Assembly (NCBI GenBank): GCA_002385885.1
Contig: DGEI01000027.1
Location: 3,307 to 67,306, forward strand
Direction of reading: 5' to 3'
Length of the DNA stretch: 64,000 bases
DNA from: Firmicutes bacterium UBA3930
GTDB lineage: Bacteria > Bacillota > Clostridia > Caldicoprobacterales > Caldicoprobacteraceae
Notes under the pieces: model-generated
The model's database searches: none
What the model saw: the letters and a program-made list of their open reading frames with translations, nothing else
What the model was told of the DNA's origin: nothing
Translations under genes and position numbers: made by a program
Shown here: positions 54,279 to 63,459 of the stretch, piece by piece
How positions within the stretch are numbered: the stretch's first letter is position 1
Layout of the letters: the number at the start of each line of letters is the position of its first letter

Positions 54279-55433
54279 ATGAAATTTGACGGCGAAATCC
54301 TTTCCCTAAGAGATCGGTTGATGCAGCACAGAAGATACCTGCATCGTTATCCCGAAACTGATTTTGAGGTTGCACGTACAAGGGATTATATAGTGAACCG
54401 GGTAAAAGAATTGGGTTTTGAGGAAATCAGCATATTGGCAAAAAACGGTGTTAAAGCAGTCATGAGGAGTGGTAAGCCCGGCAAAACCCTTGCCTTTAGG
54501 GCCGATATGGACGGATTGCCGGTTGAGGAAGAAACAGGTGTAGAGTATGCATCTCTAAATAAAGGGCTTATGCATTCGTGCGGACATGACGGACATATGG
54601 CCATTCTGCTTGGACTTGCCGAATGGATAGGAAAAATGAGAGACACAATAAATGGAGACTTGGTACTGGTCTTTCAACCGGCTGAAGAAACAGTTGGTGG
54701 TGCTCTTCCAATGATAAAAGAGGGTGTATTGGAGGATCCAAAGGTTGACGCCATATTTGGACTGCATTTGCTGCCCGATATCCCCCAGGGAAAGGCAGCT
54801 GTTAAGCCGGGGGTTGTAATGGCCCAGGCATGCGAGTTCGATGTAGAGATCAAAGGCAGGCCAGCCCACGGGGCAACCCCCTGCCGTGGCATAGATGCCC
54901 TCCTGGCTTCATGTAATTTTGTAAATATGCTCCAGGGAGTATTAACCCGCCAGATTCCTCCCGGTGAGAAAGCTGTCGTAACTATCGGAAGGATGGAAGC
55001 AGGGGAGATAAGAAACATAATTGCCGGGAAGGCCAGGATGGAAGGAACCATCCGGTCCTATGACAATAAAGTGTACAGCATTATAAAAGAAAATATTGTA
55101 AAGCTGCTGCAAGGACTTGAACATAGCCATGGTATCAAAGGCCGGTATAGCGAATTGGTCTACTATCCCGCTGTTAACAATGATGTGCAGCTAACCAGGC
55201 GGGTAGCAGGCTTAATTGATCCTGATATGCTCGTGGATATAGAGCCGCTTATGATTGCCGAGGATTTCTCTTATTACCAGGAGAAGGTGCCAGGAACATT
55301 TATGTTCCTGGGCTGCAGGAATGAGGATAAGGGATTTACATTCCCTCTCCACAGCAGCAAATTTAACTTTGATGAAGAGGTGCTGCTGCTCGGGGTACAG
55401 ATATATGTAAACATAATCAAGAGTTTTAGCTGA
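54279..55433 (+). CDS. M20 family amidohydrolase (hippurate hydrolase/IAA-amino acid hydrolase type)
   Basis: A 384-residue metal-dependent amidohydrolase. RRYLHRYPETDFEV at the start, FRADMDGLPVEEETG, the metal-binding HSCGHDGHMAILLG (about residue 105), QPAEETVGGALPMI, FGLHLLPDIPQG and the dimerisation-domain GRPAHGATPCRGIDA are typical of the AmhX/HipO/YxeP group, which removes acyl groups from amino acids. The ATG at 54279 is about eight bases after GGAGGAA; the ATG at 54273 is too close. Substrate is not predictable. The peptidase remnant at 52551 belongs to the same clan. Confidence 0.88.
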   Translation: MKFDGEILSLRDRLMQHRRYLHRYPETDFEVARTRDYIVNRVKELGFEEISILAKNGVKAVMRSGKPGKTLAFRADMDGLPVEEETGVEYASLNKGLMHSCGHDGHMAILLGLAEWIGKMRDTINGDLVLVFQPAEETVGGALPMIKEGVLEDPKVDAIFGLHLLPDIPQGKAAVKPGVVMAQACEFDVEIKGRPAHGATPCRGIDALLASCNFVNMLQGVLTRQIPPGEKAVVTIGRMEAGEIRNIIAGKARMEGTIRSYDNKVYSIIKENIVKLLQGLEHSHGIKGRYSELVYYPAVNNDVQLTRRVAGLIDPDMLVDIEPLMIAEDFSYYQEKVPGTFMFLGCRNEDKGFTFPLHSSKFNFDEEVLLLGVQIYVNIIKSFS

Positions 55434-55467
55434 GCTAAATGATTAACTTGTCAATGCAGAATGCTAT

Positions 55468-55627
55468 GGAGCTTGCCTTATGTAAAAGCTCAGAACCTGT
55501 TAGCGAAGAGGAGGATAAGCCGGAACCAGTCTGACGCGCCGGTGAGTTTTGGTGAAGGCCCGGAGCGAGCAATACAGATTCTTAGCCTTGAATTCCAGCG
55601 AACGGAATAATATTCTGCAATGCATAT
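55468..55627. repeat. Dispersed non-coding repeat, copy B
   Basis: Two blocks, 55467-55524 and 55562-55627, match the blocks of copy A (46381-46547) at roughly four of five bases by eye, in the opposite block order. It lies in the 302-base spacer between the M20 gene and the YesL-type gene. No coding potential or flanking target duplication is obvious. Confidence 0.55.
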
Positions 55628-55665
55628 TTCCAAGTTTTAAAAACTACGCGTTTGAGTAAATCCTG

Positions 55666-55694
55666 TTGAATAATCACAAATTTCTTGTTACAAT
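55666..55694 (+). promoter_or_regulatory. Candidate promoter of the YesL-type gene
   Basis: TTGAAT (55666-55671), a 17-base spacer and TACAAT (55689-55694), 42 bases before the ATG. Confidence 0.5.
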
Positions 55695-55735
55695 GAGAGG
55701 CGGAAAATAGATTTGCTTTTGAAAGGACTGTTTAT

Positions 55736-56539
55736 ATGTTTGGCGGTTTTTTTAACCGGATGTATTATGGAAACCCAAATAAGCCGGACTTAGGATATGA
55801 AGATCTCAAAAAAAGGCGGTTTAAACTGTTTTTTACCGTCCTTCAGATTAGGTTTTGGAAGCTAATACAGCTGAATCTTTTATATTCAATATTCTGGCTT
55901 CCCACCTTTATATGGATATATGTTCAATCCGTTGTAACGGCTGAAACAGGTGAGCCTGTAACCCTGTTCTTCTTTTTGATATTGCTTCCATGCCTGCTTT
56001 TTGCGGGCCCTGCCACTGCAGGAACAACTTATGTGGTCCGAAACTGGGCAAGGGACGAGCATGCGTGGCTGTTTAGCGACTTTAAAGATGCCTGGAAGAT
56101 GAACTGGAAGGAAAGCCTGTTGATTATGTTCATCAACGGTGTTGTATTGATGCTTTTTTATGTGGCTGTTATCTTCTATAATGCTTTGGCTGTGAAAAGC
56201 ATATTATATCTGGCGCTGTATTACTTTATACTGATGATCGGGCTTGTATATGCAATGATGAATATATATATTTTCCCTTTGCTGGTTACCTACAAACTTA
56301 CTATACGGCAAATTTATCGAAACGCTTTTATTTTCACCATAGGCAAACTGCCCCATACATTTGGTATTTTCGTTCTTATGGCTGGAGTATTTATAGCAAG
56401 CACCTGGTATATCTTTCCGCTTTTCCTGGTGGGGTTGACTTTCCCGATGCTTATAGGTGTTTCCCTTGCCAACTGGGTATTTGACAAGTATATGAACGTT
56501 AAGCTGGAAGATTATCAGGATGAAAGCGGTGTTGAATAA
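55736..56539 (+). CDS. YesL/DUF624-family membrane protein
   Basis: A 267-residue integral membrane protein with about five to six hydrophobic helices. The N-terminal FGGFFNRMYYGNPNKPDLG, then FWKLIQLNLLYSIFWLPT, PATAGTTYVVRNWARDEHAW and the end region resemble YesL/DUF624 proteins, often found with sugar ABC transporters. No transporter genes are present here. GAAAGGA precedes the ATG. Function unknown. Confidence 0.78.
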   Translation: MFGGFFNRMYYGNPNKPDLGYEDLKKRRFKLFFTVLQIRFWKLIQLNLLYSIFWLPTFIWIYVQSVVTAETGEPVTLFFFLILLPCLLFAGPATAGTTYVVRNWARDEHAWLFSDFKDAWKMNWKESLLIMFINGVVLMLFYVAVIFYNALAVKSILYLALYYFILMIGLVYAMMNIYIFPLLVTYKLTIRQIYRNAFIFTIGKLPHTFGIFVLMAGVFIASTWYIFPLFLVGLTFPMLIGVSLANWVFDKYMNVKLEDYQDESGVE

Positions 56540-56603
56540 TCCTGAATACGGATGCCCGTTTTAGTATCTTGTAGGATCATTGAAATATAGTAAAAGGGAG
56601 AAG

Positions 56604-57347
56604 ATGGAGATATATAACCATTTTGCTTATATTTACGATGTTTTGATGGATGATGTGGATTACTCCGGATGGGTGGATTATATAGAACGAATACTGAAAA
56701 TATACGGTGTAAAGCCTGCCCGAATTGTTGATCTGGCCTGTGGTACCGGGAATATAACCATAATGTTGAAAGCAAGAGGTTATGATGTAATAGGAATTGA
56801 TCAATCCGAGGACATGCTGTCGGTTGCTAAAGACAAGGCAGAAAAAAGCTTTATGGATATTCCCTTTATATGCCAGGATATGAGATTTTTGGAACTTCAT
56901 GGCCCTGTTGATGCTATTACCTGTATATGTGATGGTATAAATTATATTCTCTCGCTGAGAGATCTGGATATGTTATTTCAGAGTGTGCGCCGTTATCTGA
57001 ACCCAAACGGTATTTTCATATTTGATATCAGTTCCTATTATAAGCTTTCATCAATTCTGGGAGATAATATCATGGTGGAAACCGATGAGGAGATCAGCTA
57101 TATATGGATTAATAATTTTGACAGACGGACCGGCATATGTGAAATGAATTTATCATTTTTTGTAAAAGACGGAGAACATTACAGAAGATTTGATGAAACC
57201 CATTATCAGCGGGCCTATAAAGTGGATGAAATAGTACACCGTTTGAAGCATAACGGCTTTAAAAGCATTGAGGTGTATCAGCCTTTCATGCTAAAGCCGC
57301 CAAAGAAGAGGGCCGAGCGTATTTTTTTCGCAGCCCGGAAGATTTGA
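56604..57347 (+). CDS. Class I SAM-dependent methyltransferase
   Basis: A 247-residue methyltransferase. FAYIYDVLMDDVDYSGWVDY at the N-terminus, motif I VDLACGTGNITIML, GIDQSEDMLSVA and the following strands are characteristic of the family that includes YqeM-like enzymes. An earlier in-frame TTG at 56580 lacks a ribosome site; the ATG at 56604 follows AAAGGGAGAAG. Substrate unknown. It lies between the YesL-type gene and hslO. Confidence 0.82.
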   Translation: MEIYNHFAYIYDVLMDDVDYSGWVDYIERILKIYGVKPARIVDLACGTGNITIMLKARGYDVIGIDQSEDMLSVAKDKAEKSFMDIPFICQDMRFLELHGPVDAITCICDGINYILSLRDLDMLFQSVRRYLNPNGIFIFDISSYYKLSSILGDNIMVETDEEISYIWINNFDRRTGICEMNLSFFVKDGEHYRRFDETHYQRAYKVDEIVHRLKHNGFKSIEVYQPFMLKPPKKRAERIFFAARKI

Positions 57348-57413
57348 ATTTGAATAAGAACAGATTGTTTCCATAATTAACTCAGGCAATTCGATAACAG
57401 GAGTGAATAAGGT

Positions 57414-58307
57414 ATGAAGGACTATGTAGTGAGGGTTACAGCCGGAGACGGTGCTGTCCGGGCTTTTGCAGCCAGAGTTACCAACCTTGTAAATGAAGCT
57501 CAAAGGCTCCATGGTTTACATCCGGTGGCTGCTGCTGCCCTGGGAAGAACTATGGCGGCAGCGGCAATGATGGCAGTTGATATGAAGGGACAAAAAGACA
57601 CTCTATCAATGATTGTAAAGGGTGACGGGCCGTTGGGCAGCATTATAGTGGTTGCGAATCCCGGTGGGGACATTAAAGGATATGTTGGGAATCCATCGCT
57701 GGATTTGCCCCTCAATGAGTTTAAAAAACTTGATGTGGCGGCAGCTGTTGGAAAAAATGGAAAGATAACCGTCATAAAAGACCTGGGGCTTAAAGATCCT
57801 TACATTGGCCAGACTGAACTCGTATCCGGGGAGATTGGGGAGGATGTGGCGTATTATCTGACAGTGTCGGAACAGCAGCCTTCAGCAGTGGCTTTGGGTG
57901 TGCTTATAAACCCCGATTACTCTGTAAAAGCTGCAGGTGGTTATATAATTCAGCCTATGCCGGGTGCGCCCGAGAATATAATCGATGAAATAGAATACAG
58001 GATAAATAATTCAGCGCCAATTTCCAGGCTGTTTGAACAGGGGAAAAAGCCGGAAGAAGTACTGTATAATTTTCTTGGTGGAATGGGCATGAAATTGAAT
58101 GCCCAAGCCGGTATAAGGTTTAGATGTGATTGCAGCAGAGAGCGTCTCCGGAGAGTCTTGATGGGAATTCAGGAAGATGAGCTCACCGATATAATTGAAA
58201 CTGATAAAAAAGCAGAACTGGTATGCCATTACTGCAATAAAAAATATATATTTTGCATTGATGAACTTAACCAGCTGCTGGAAGAAAAGAAAAGAATCAA
58301 AATGTAA
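57414..58307 (+). CDS. hslO: Redox-regulated chaperone Hsp33
   Basis: A 297-residue Hsp33. The N-terminal folding domain shows AAALGRTMAAAAMMA, GDGPLGSIIVVANPGGDIKGYVGNP and GEIGEDVAYYLTVSEQQPSAVALGV. The C-terminal redox switch has four Zn-binding Cys in the expected CxC and CxxC arrangement (RCDCSRER, VCHYCNKKY). Under oxidative stress the cysteines form disulfides and the chaperone is activated. AGGAGTGA precedes the ATG. A protective role in an anaerobe with many Fe-S enzymes is reasonable. Confidence 0.94.
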   Translation: MKDYVVRVTAGDGAVRAFAARVTNLVNEAQRLHGLHPVAAAALGRTMAAAAMMAVDMKGQKDTLSMIVKGDGPLGSIIVVANPGGDIKGYVGNPSLDLPLNEFKKLDVAAAVGKNGKITVIKDLGLKDPYIGQTELVSGEIGEDVAYYLTVSEQQPSAVALGVLINPDYSVKAAGGYIIQPMPGAPENIIDEIEYRINNSAPISRLFEQGKKPEEVLYNFLGGMGMKLNAQAGIRFRCDCSRERLRRVLMGIQEDELTDIIETDKKAELVCHYCNKKYIFCIDELNQLLEEKKRIKM

Positions 58308-58343
58308 AAAACAGTTATTGTTATAGAGGTTTTTTCTGATATA

Positions 58344-58352
58344 TGCTATAAT
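58344..58352 (+). promoter_or_regulatory. Extended -10 element before the TPR gene
   Basis: TGCTATAAT (58344-58352) is a perfect extended -10 box, 35 bases before the ATG at 58388. No good -35 box is visible at normal spacing. Confidence 0.4.
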
Positions 58353-58387
58353 GAAACCTATAATAACAGTAAGGTTAGGAGAGAGAG

Positions 58388-60133
58388 ATGGCAAGAGAAG
58401 TATGTTTGAAATCCAAGAGTAAGGTTGTTCCATTTGATCAGAATGGTCAATTTTATTATAAAAAAGCAAAAAAATATATGGAGAATAACAATTATATAAA
58501 TGCCCTGAGTTTTTATCGCAAGGCTGTGGAAAAGGATCCGGAAAACCTGGATTATAGAGTGGACCTTGCTGAGGTTTTTACTGAAATGGGCTACTATGAG
58601 GTATCCAGTCAGATACTTTTTTCAGTGCTGCAGAAAGATGAAAGCAAAGCTAATTGCTATTTCTACCTGGGATGTAATTACCTGGGACTGCAGGATTATG
58701 AGAAAGCCAAGGAGTGTTTTGAAAGGTATATTTTTATGGAGCCGTACGGTGTATACTCGTATGAAGCGCGTGAACTGCGTGACATTCTTAAAAGCCAGGA
58801 ATTTTATGCTGAAACTGAAATAGATGTAATAAACCCGGCAAAAGAGAAGCTTTACAGGATGGCAAACAAAGGGAAAAATTATCTGGACGCAGGAGATTAT
58901 AAAAAGGCCATACGTTGCCTGGAAAATGCTGTATCAAAAGATCCGTCCCTGGTATTTGCAAAGAATAATCTTGCCTTGGCATATTTCTGTATAGGAGAAT
59001 TGGATAAAGCGATTGATATTTGCAATGAGGTACTGAAGGACTATCCTTACAATGTTCATGCCAACTGTAATATATCTATATTTCTACAGGAAAAGGGATG
59101 TAGTGAAGAAAGTGAAAAACATCTTGATACCTTACTGGGTATGCAGACCAAAGATCCTGAGGAGACCCATAAGATTGCGGTTACCCTTTGCGAATTAAAA
59201 AAGCACAAGGAAGCTAACAGGCTTCTCAAAAAACTGCTTATATACAAACCTTACGATATAAAAATTTTGCATTATATTGCCGTTTCGTACTTTAATATGC
59301 AAATGTATAATGATGCGTTAACATACTGGGACAAGATAGACAAGATAGTACCTCATAATACCATCAGCAGCTTTTATAAGAGGCTGGCACGGGCAATTAT
59401 GAAGAAGGAAAGGGAGTTCAGAGAGATTCCCTACCATTTCCAGGTTCCCTATGAGGAGGTAATTTACCGGATTAAGAAGATAAATGATTTGCTGAAACTT
59501 CCCGAAAGAGCTTTGAGGCAGAGATGGGAGACCGGAGATGAGCTGATGGCCTTGCTTGGATGGGGGCTTGGACTAAATGATATTTCTATAAAAAAAGCCA
59601 TCCTGAATGTTGTAGCTTCCTTTGGAGATCAAAAGACAGAGCGCTTTTTAAGGGAATTTCTGCTGAAGAAAAATGTTGAGGATGAGCTGAAAAAAGAGGC
59701 TGTGGCGCTTCTTAAGCAGATGAAAGCAAGGGAACCATACATTGCATATATAAATAATACGGTAGTAGAAATATGGGTGGATATATTAGAAAAAGTATCC
59801 AGCGGTGAGATTCCCCGGATATATTATGATGTACTTGAGATAGCTACTCAAAAGATGAAAGATCGGTACGAAGATGGATATGAACTGAAGATTCGGGAAA
59901 TGTGGGAGAAGTTTATCAGGGCAGCACAAGCAAAAAGACTGCCAAGGATACGAAAAGCAGAAGCCTGGGCTGCTGCCCTTGAGCTGTACTTCTGTCATAA
60001 ATCGGGTATAGACGTCAATATGAAGAGAATTGCAGAGTTTTACGAAGCTGCCTATTCTACGGTATATAACAATTGGCATTATATATTCTATACCATCCTG
60101 GAAGAAAAATATGGAGTGTCTATACTAAAATGA
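58388..60133 (+). CDS. Tetratricopeptide-repeat protein
   Basis: A 581-residue cytosolic protein. Residues about 20-330 consist of TPR-like helix pairs (YKKAKKYMENNNYINALSFY, YYFYLGC-type units, KNYLDAGDYKKAIRCLENAV, LALAYFCIGELDKAIDIC). The C-terminal 250 residues are helical and end in a region (AEAWAAALELYFCHKSGIDV, FYEAAYSTVYNNW) that looks like a helix-turn-helix, though I am not certain. Probably a scaffold or regulatory protein. A terminator follows immediately. Confidence 0.78.
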   Translation: MAREVCLKSKSKVVPFDQNGQFYYKKAKKYMENNNYINALSFYRKAVEKDPENLDYRVDLAEVFTEMGYYEVSSQILFSVLQKDESKANCYFYLGCNYLGLQDYEKAKECFERYIFMEPYGVYSYEARELRDILKSQEFYAETEIDVINPAKEKLYRMANKGKNYLDAGDYKKAIRCLENAVSKDPSLVFAKNNLALAYFCIGELDKAIDICNEVLKDYPYNVHANCNISIFLQEKGCSEESEKHLDTLLGMQTKDPEETHKIAVTLCELKKHKEANRLLKKLLIYKPYDIKILHYIAVSYFNMQMYNDALTYWDKIDKIVPHNTISSFYKRLARAIMKKEREFREIPYHFQVPYEEVIYRIKKINDLLKLPERALRQRWETGDELMALLGWGLGLNDISIKKAILNVVASFGDQKTERFLREFLLKKNVEDELKKEAVALLKQMKAREPYIAYINNTVVEIWVDILEKVSSGEIPRIYYDVLEIATQKMKDRYEDGYELKIREMWEKFIRAAQAKRLPRIRKAEAWAAALELYFCHKSGIDVNMKRIAEFYEAAYSTVYNNWHYIFYTILEEKYGVSILK

Positions 60134-60167
60134 AAGGCTGCTGACAATACAAATCAGCAGCCTTTTT
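60133..60167. terminator. Bidirectional terminator after the TPR gene
   Basis: AAAGGCTGCTGA (60133-60144) and TCAGCAGCCTTT (60154-60165) form a 12-bp stem followed by TT. It also lies just past the stop codon of the minus-strand lipoprotein gene. Confidence 0.8.
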
Positions 60168-60215
60168 ATGTGTAATATTATGAGGGGAATAGTGAATGCC
60201 TGGACTAATATTTGC

Positions 60216-60557
60216 TTATTCGTCTTCGGATTCATCATCGGATGTTTGCTCTGTATCGCTTTCATCGGATGATTCCTGCCCGGTTCCTTCTTCATCTTCA
60301 CCGGATTCCTGAGAGTCATCATTCGTTTCATCTTCCAGGGATTCTTCAGCAGTGTCGTCGGATTCCTCGGTGTCAGATGAGTCATCCGGATTATCTGCTT
60401 CCTCCGTATCAGTAAGTTCACCTCCGTCAGTTGCCTGGTCAGTTTGCCCGGATTCTTCAGGAGTTGTTGAAGATTGGCTCTGACATCCGGTGAAAGCTGC
60501 CGATACCAAAAGGAAGACAGCTGCCAGCAGTATGGCAGTCAATCTTTTAACTCTCAC
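60216..60557 (-). CDS. Highly acidic low-complexity lipoprotein
   Basis: A 113-residue protein with a signal peptide ending in a lipobox (AAFTGC, Cys about residue 25). The entire mature part is built of Ser, Thr, Glu, Asp, Gly, Asn and Gln, strongly negative and certainly disordered. The GTG start is preceded by AAGGAGGTGATTCT, a near-perfect Shine-Dalgarno sequence, which supports real and strong expression. It may act as a surface-anchored polyanion, for example binding cations. No enzyme domain. Confidence 0.7.
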   Translation of the reverse strand: MRVKRLTAILLAAVFLLVSAAFTGCQSQSSTTPEESGQTDQATDGGELTDTEEADNPDDSSDTEESDDTAEESLEDETNDDSQESGEDEEGTGQESSDESDTEQTSDDESEDE

Positions 60558-60679
60558 AGAATCACCTCCTTATGTAGAATTTCATATGCTGACCGGCACT
60601 GAGGAAATTATAGCCATGATATTTGAAAAAACAATGAACAAATTGTAAATTCAATGTAAATGTTTTGCATGATTTACTC

Positions 60680-60708
60680 TTAACAAATTCATGGTAAAAT
60701 GATATTAT
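60680..60708 (+). promoter_or_regulatory. Candidate promoter upstream of the small protein gene at 60734
   Basis: TTAACA (60680-60685), a 17-base spacer and TATTAT (60703-60708), 25 bases before the ATG. Confidence 0.5.
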
Positions 60709-60733
60709 GAGCTATGAGAGGAGGAAAACCGGA

Positions 60734-60943
60734 ATGCGATGGAATGCGGTAATAAAATCAATTACTCACAAACAGGCAGTGATAGAATTATTTGATGATG
60801 GCGATGACATTATTATTCCGGTAAAGTATTTGCCCTGTGGATGCCGTGTCGGAGATGTAATACAGATTGATATATCTTTTAGCCCGTTTGACACTTTGAA
60901 CCATTTACTGGACAGAATTAATAATCAGGCTATTTCAGAATGA
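60734..60943 (+). CDS. Small beta-rich hypothetical protein (DUF3006-like pattern)
   Basis: A 69-residue protein beginning MRWNAVIKSITHKQAVIELFD and continuing IIIPVKYLPCGCRVGDVIQIDISF. The pattern of a small beta-barrel with a short acidic loop and a GDV turn resembles DUF3006 proteins; this is a loose resemblance. The ATG lies nine bases after AGGAGG; an ATG at 60707 further upstream sits inside the promoter -10 box and is rejected. It precedes the transporter gene at 61001. Confidence 0.6.
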   Translation: MRWNAVIKSITHKQAVIELFDDGDDIIIPVKYLPCGCRVGDVIQIDISFSPFDTLNHLLDRINNQAISE

Positions 60944-61000
60944 TTTTGGATGCTTCCGAATATTTATATATGTAATGAAACATGGATATTCGGAAGGCGG

Positions 61001-62050
61001 ATGTGGTTTTTGAGGATCAGGGAGGAAATAGTTCAGGCAACAAAAATCGCTTTTGCGTATATAGGCACTGTTGTAGGGGCCGGTTTTGCATCCGGCCAGG
61101 AAATAATGCGTTTCTTTACCGTATACGGTATATATTCCATATGGCCCATACTGATTGCAGCCTCTCTTTTTATATTTATAGGCACTAAAATATTAAGGCT
61201 TGGGTCTAAGCTCAATTCTCAATCGTATAAAGCAATAATAGAACATACCTTTGGTATCATTTCTCCTTTTGTCAGTGGATACATAGCACTGGCCATGGTG
61301 TTAATCGGCGCTGCTATGCTGGCCGGTTCCGGAGCATTGTTCAATGAATATGCCGGTATTCCCTATTGGATTGGAACCGGTGTAACAGCAGCAGCAGCTT
61401 TGATAGTTGTATTATTTGGCATAAAGGGTATTCTGGCAATCAATACCTGGATAGTTCCACTGATACTGATGTTTAGCCTTATTGTATACGGGTACAGTCT
61501 GCAGGGAAACGGGTCCGGGCAGGAGATTACGGCAATATATGAAATAACTCCTGTTGAATTGGTCATGAACGGAGTGCTGTACGCTGCATTCAATATAATA
61601 CTCTCCATCGGGGTTTTATCTTCCGCTGCATCCAAAGTGAAGGAACCGCGGGCCTTGACTATTGGAGGAATTATGGGCGGCGGGATCCTGGGAATAATGA
61701 TATTTATCAATAATTATTCATTGCGAGCCCAGGGACCGGGGATTTATGATTATGAGGTACCGATGTTGTATATAGTCAATCATATGGGCCCGCTTTTTTC
61801 CGGATTATATGCCGCTGTTACCTGGGGGGCGATATTTACCACGTTAATTGCCAACTTTTTTTCGTTATCTTCGGTGATTAATGATGTGTTCAGAGTGCCG
61901 GTGTCCCTGTCACTGCTGATGGTAACATGTTTGTGTTTTGTCATTTCGTTTATGGGCTTTTCACAAATTGTAGCCTTTTTTTATCCCTTACTCGGGATAT
62001 TTGGTTTTGTATTAACTGTCATTATGTTTGTTTCCACATTCAAAAATTAG
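61001..62050 (+). CDS. YkvI-family membrane transporter
   Basis: A 349-residue integral membrane protein with about ten hydrophobic segments. The first helix carries AYIGTVVGAGFASGQEIMRFF, the hallmark of the YkvI family, a branch of the amino acid/polyamine transporter-like fold. Substrate is unknown. GGAAGG lies close to the ATG at 61001, so the start is only approximate; the frame extends back to 60950. The gene is convergent with cca. Confidence 0.82.
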   Translation: MWFLRIREEIVQATKIAFAYIGTVVGAGFASGQEIMRFFTVYGIYSIWPILIAASLFIFIGTKILRLGSKLNSQSYKAIIEHTFGIISPFVSGYIALAMVLIGAAMLAGSGALFNEYAGIPYWIGTGVTAAAALIVVLFGIKGILAINTWIVPLILMFSLIVYGYSLQGNGSGQEITAIYEITPVELVMNGVLYAAFNIILSIGVLSSAASKVKEPRALTIGGIMGGGILGIMIFINNYSLRAQGPGIYDYEVPMLYIVNHMGPLFSGLYAAVTWGAIFTTLIANFFSLSSVINDVFRVPVSLSLLMVTCLCFVISFMGFSQIVAFFYPLLGIFGFVLTVIMFVSTFKN

Positions 62051-62079
62051 CTTTGTGTTATTTATCTGCTTGTTTGGCA

Positions 62080-63459
62080 TTACGTCCGCATCTGTCTGAA
62101 GACAGCTTTTAGCCTGGATAAAAGCTGTTGTTTGTCATTGCATTCGGGATCCATAAGCACCCATTCATAAGCCTGATTCAGGGCTTTGCCGATAATCCGT
62201 TTATCTTTCGTGCCTATCCCGATGCCCAGCACGTCATTCCCGTTTATGGCCATTTGAGACATGGTAACCGGGTCACCTCTTGAAATGATTTCATTTACTA
62301 TATTTGTATACCGGCGTATGCATTTTACTCCCTGCTGCTGACCTGCAGCTGACAGATATGCCTGCTCAAGTTCAAGGAGCCTATAGGTATCAGCCTGGCC
62401 AATTTTTCCGATTATTTTTCTTAAATGATAGGCTGCTTCGGCTTCTTTTAGGTTAAGAGGTAATGGAGAGCTTGTTACAAGAGACAGGACCCGGCGCGTG
62501 GTTGCACCGTCGTACCGCAGCCGTTTGAGTGAAAGCTCCGCTGCTTTTGCAAAACAGCCGGCAGCTTGTATGTTTATTGGCCCGGATGTATCGGCCCATA
62601 TCAGTTTATTGATATTGTTTAGGCAGTACAATGCAGCAAGACGGAGGATAATATCGCTTCTGCACAGGCTTACAGCCTTTATTGCCAGGTGAAATCCGTC
62701 CCGGAATGAACATGATAACGCCGTAGAATGGCCATAATATTGCCATAAATCCGGTAGTATGATTTTGAATAATCCAAGCTGGTGCAGCATCATTAAAGGA
62801 TAAAACGGATCTGATACCAGCAAAATCCTGTTAAGCTCATCTCTTATTCTTTCGAAGGATATTTGGGAGAGTAAGCGGCCGTATGTTCGTGCCGCCTCCA
62901 TGGCCTTGCTATCCAGTTCAAAACTAAGCTCGGCGGAAAAACGGATCCCTCGCAGAATACGCAGCGGATCCTCCGAAAACCGTTCGCCGGGGGAGCCTAC
63001 CGTCCTGATTGTTCTTTTTGTTATATCAACAACTCCGCCGAAGGGATCTATGAATGCAGGTGTCAAATACGGGTTGTAAGCCATGGCATTGACGGTAAAA
63101 TCACGCCTTGCCAGATCATCGGCAATATCAGACAGAAAAACAACCCGGTTTGGACGGCGGAAATCGAGATATTCTCCCTCACCGCGGTATGTGGTTACCT
63201 GTATAGGCTTGCCGTTCATTATTACTATTACGGTGCCGTACTTTTTGCCGACGGATATGGTACGGGTATGGGAGAACAGCCTTTCTATATCATCGGGCTT
63301 AAGAGAAGTCGCAATATCCCAGTCGTTTATCGGCCTGCCCAGTAAAGCATCGCGAATGGCGCCCCCTACTATATATGCTTCACCGCCATGTTCCATTATC
63401 CGGGTTAGTATTTCATTAATTTCACAGGGAAGGGAGATGTTTATTTCCGTATTCATCAT
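62080..63459 (-). CDS. cca: CCA tRNA nucleotidyltransferase
   Basis: A 459-residue class II nucleotidyltransferase that adds or repairs the 3' CCA of tRNAs. Landmarks are the nucleotidyltransferase loop YIVGGAIRDALLG with the catalytic Asp pair in NDWDIAT, RDFTVNAMAYNP, the RRxRR-like helix EDPLRILRGIRFSAEL, and a helical C-terminal domain with a C-terminal tRNA-binding region. The start overlaps the stop of the SpoIID-type gene (ATGA at 63456-63459). Confidence 0.93.
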   Translation of the reverse strand: MMNTEINISLPCEINEILTRIMEHGGEAYIVGGAIRDALLGRPINDWDIATSLKPDDIERLFSHTRTISVGKKYGTVIVIMNGKPIQVTTYRGEGEYLDFRRPNRVVFLSDIADDLARRDFTVNAMAYNPYLTPAFIDPFGGVVDITKRTIRTVGSPGERFSEDPLRILRGIRFSAELSFELDSKAMEAARTYGRLLSQISFERIRDELNRILLVSDPFYPLMMLHQLGLFKIILPDLWQYYGHSTALSCSFRDGFHLAIKAVSLCRSDIILRLAALYCLNNINKLIWADTSGPINIQAAGCFAKAAELSLKRLRYDGATTRRVLSLVTSSPLPLNLKEAEAAYHLRKIIGKIGQADTYRLLELEQAYLSAAGQQQGVKCIRRYTNIVNEIISRGDPVTMSQMAINGNDVLGIGIGTKDKRIIGKALNQAYEWVLMDPECNDKQQLLSRLKAVFRQMRT

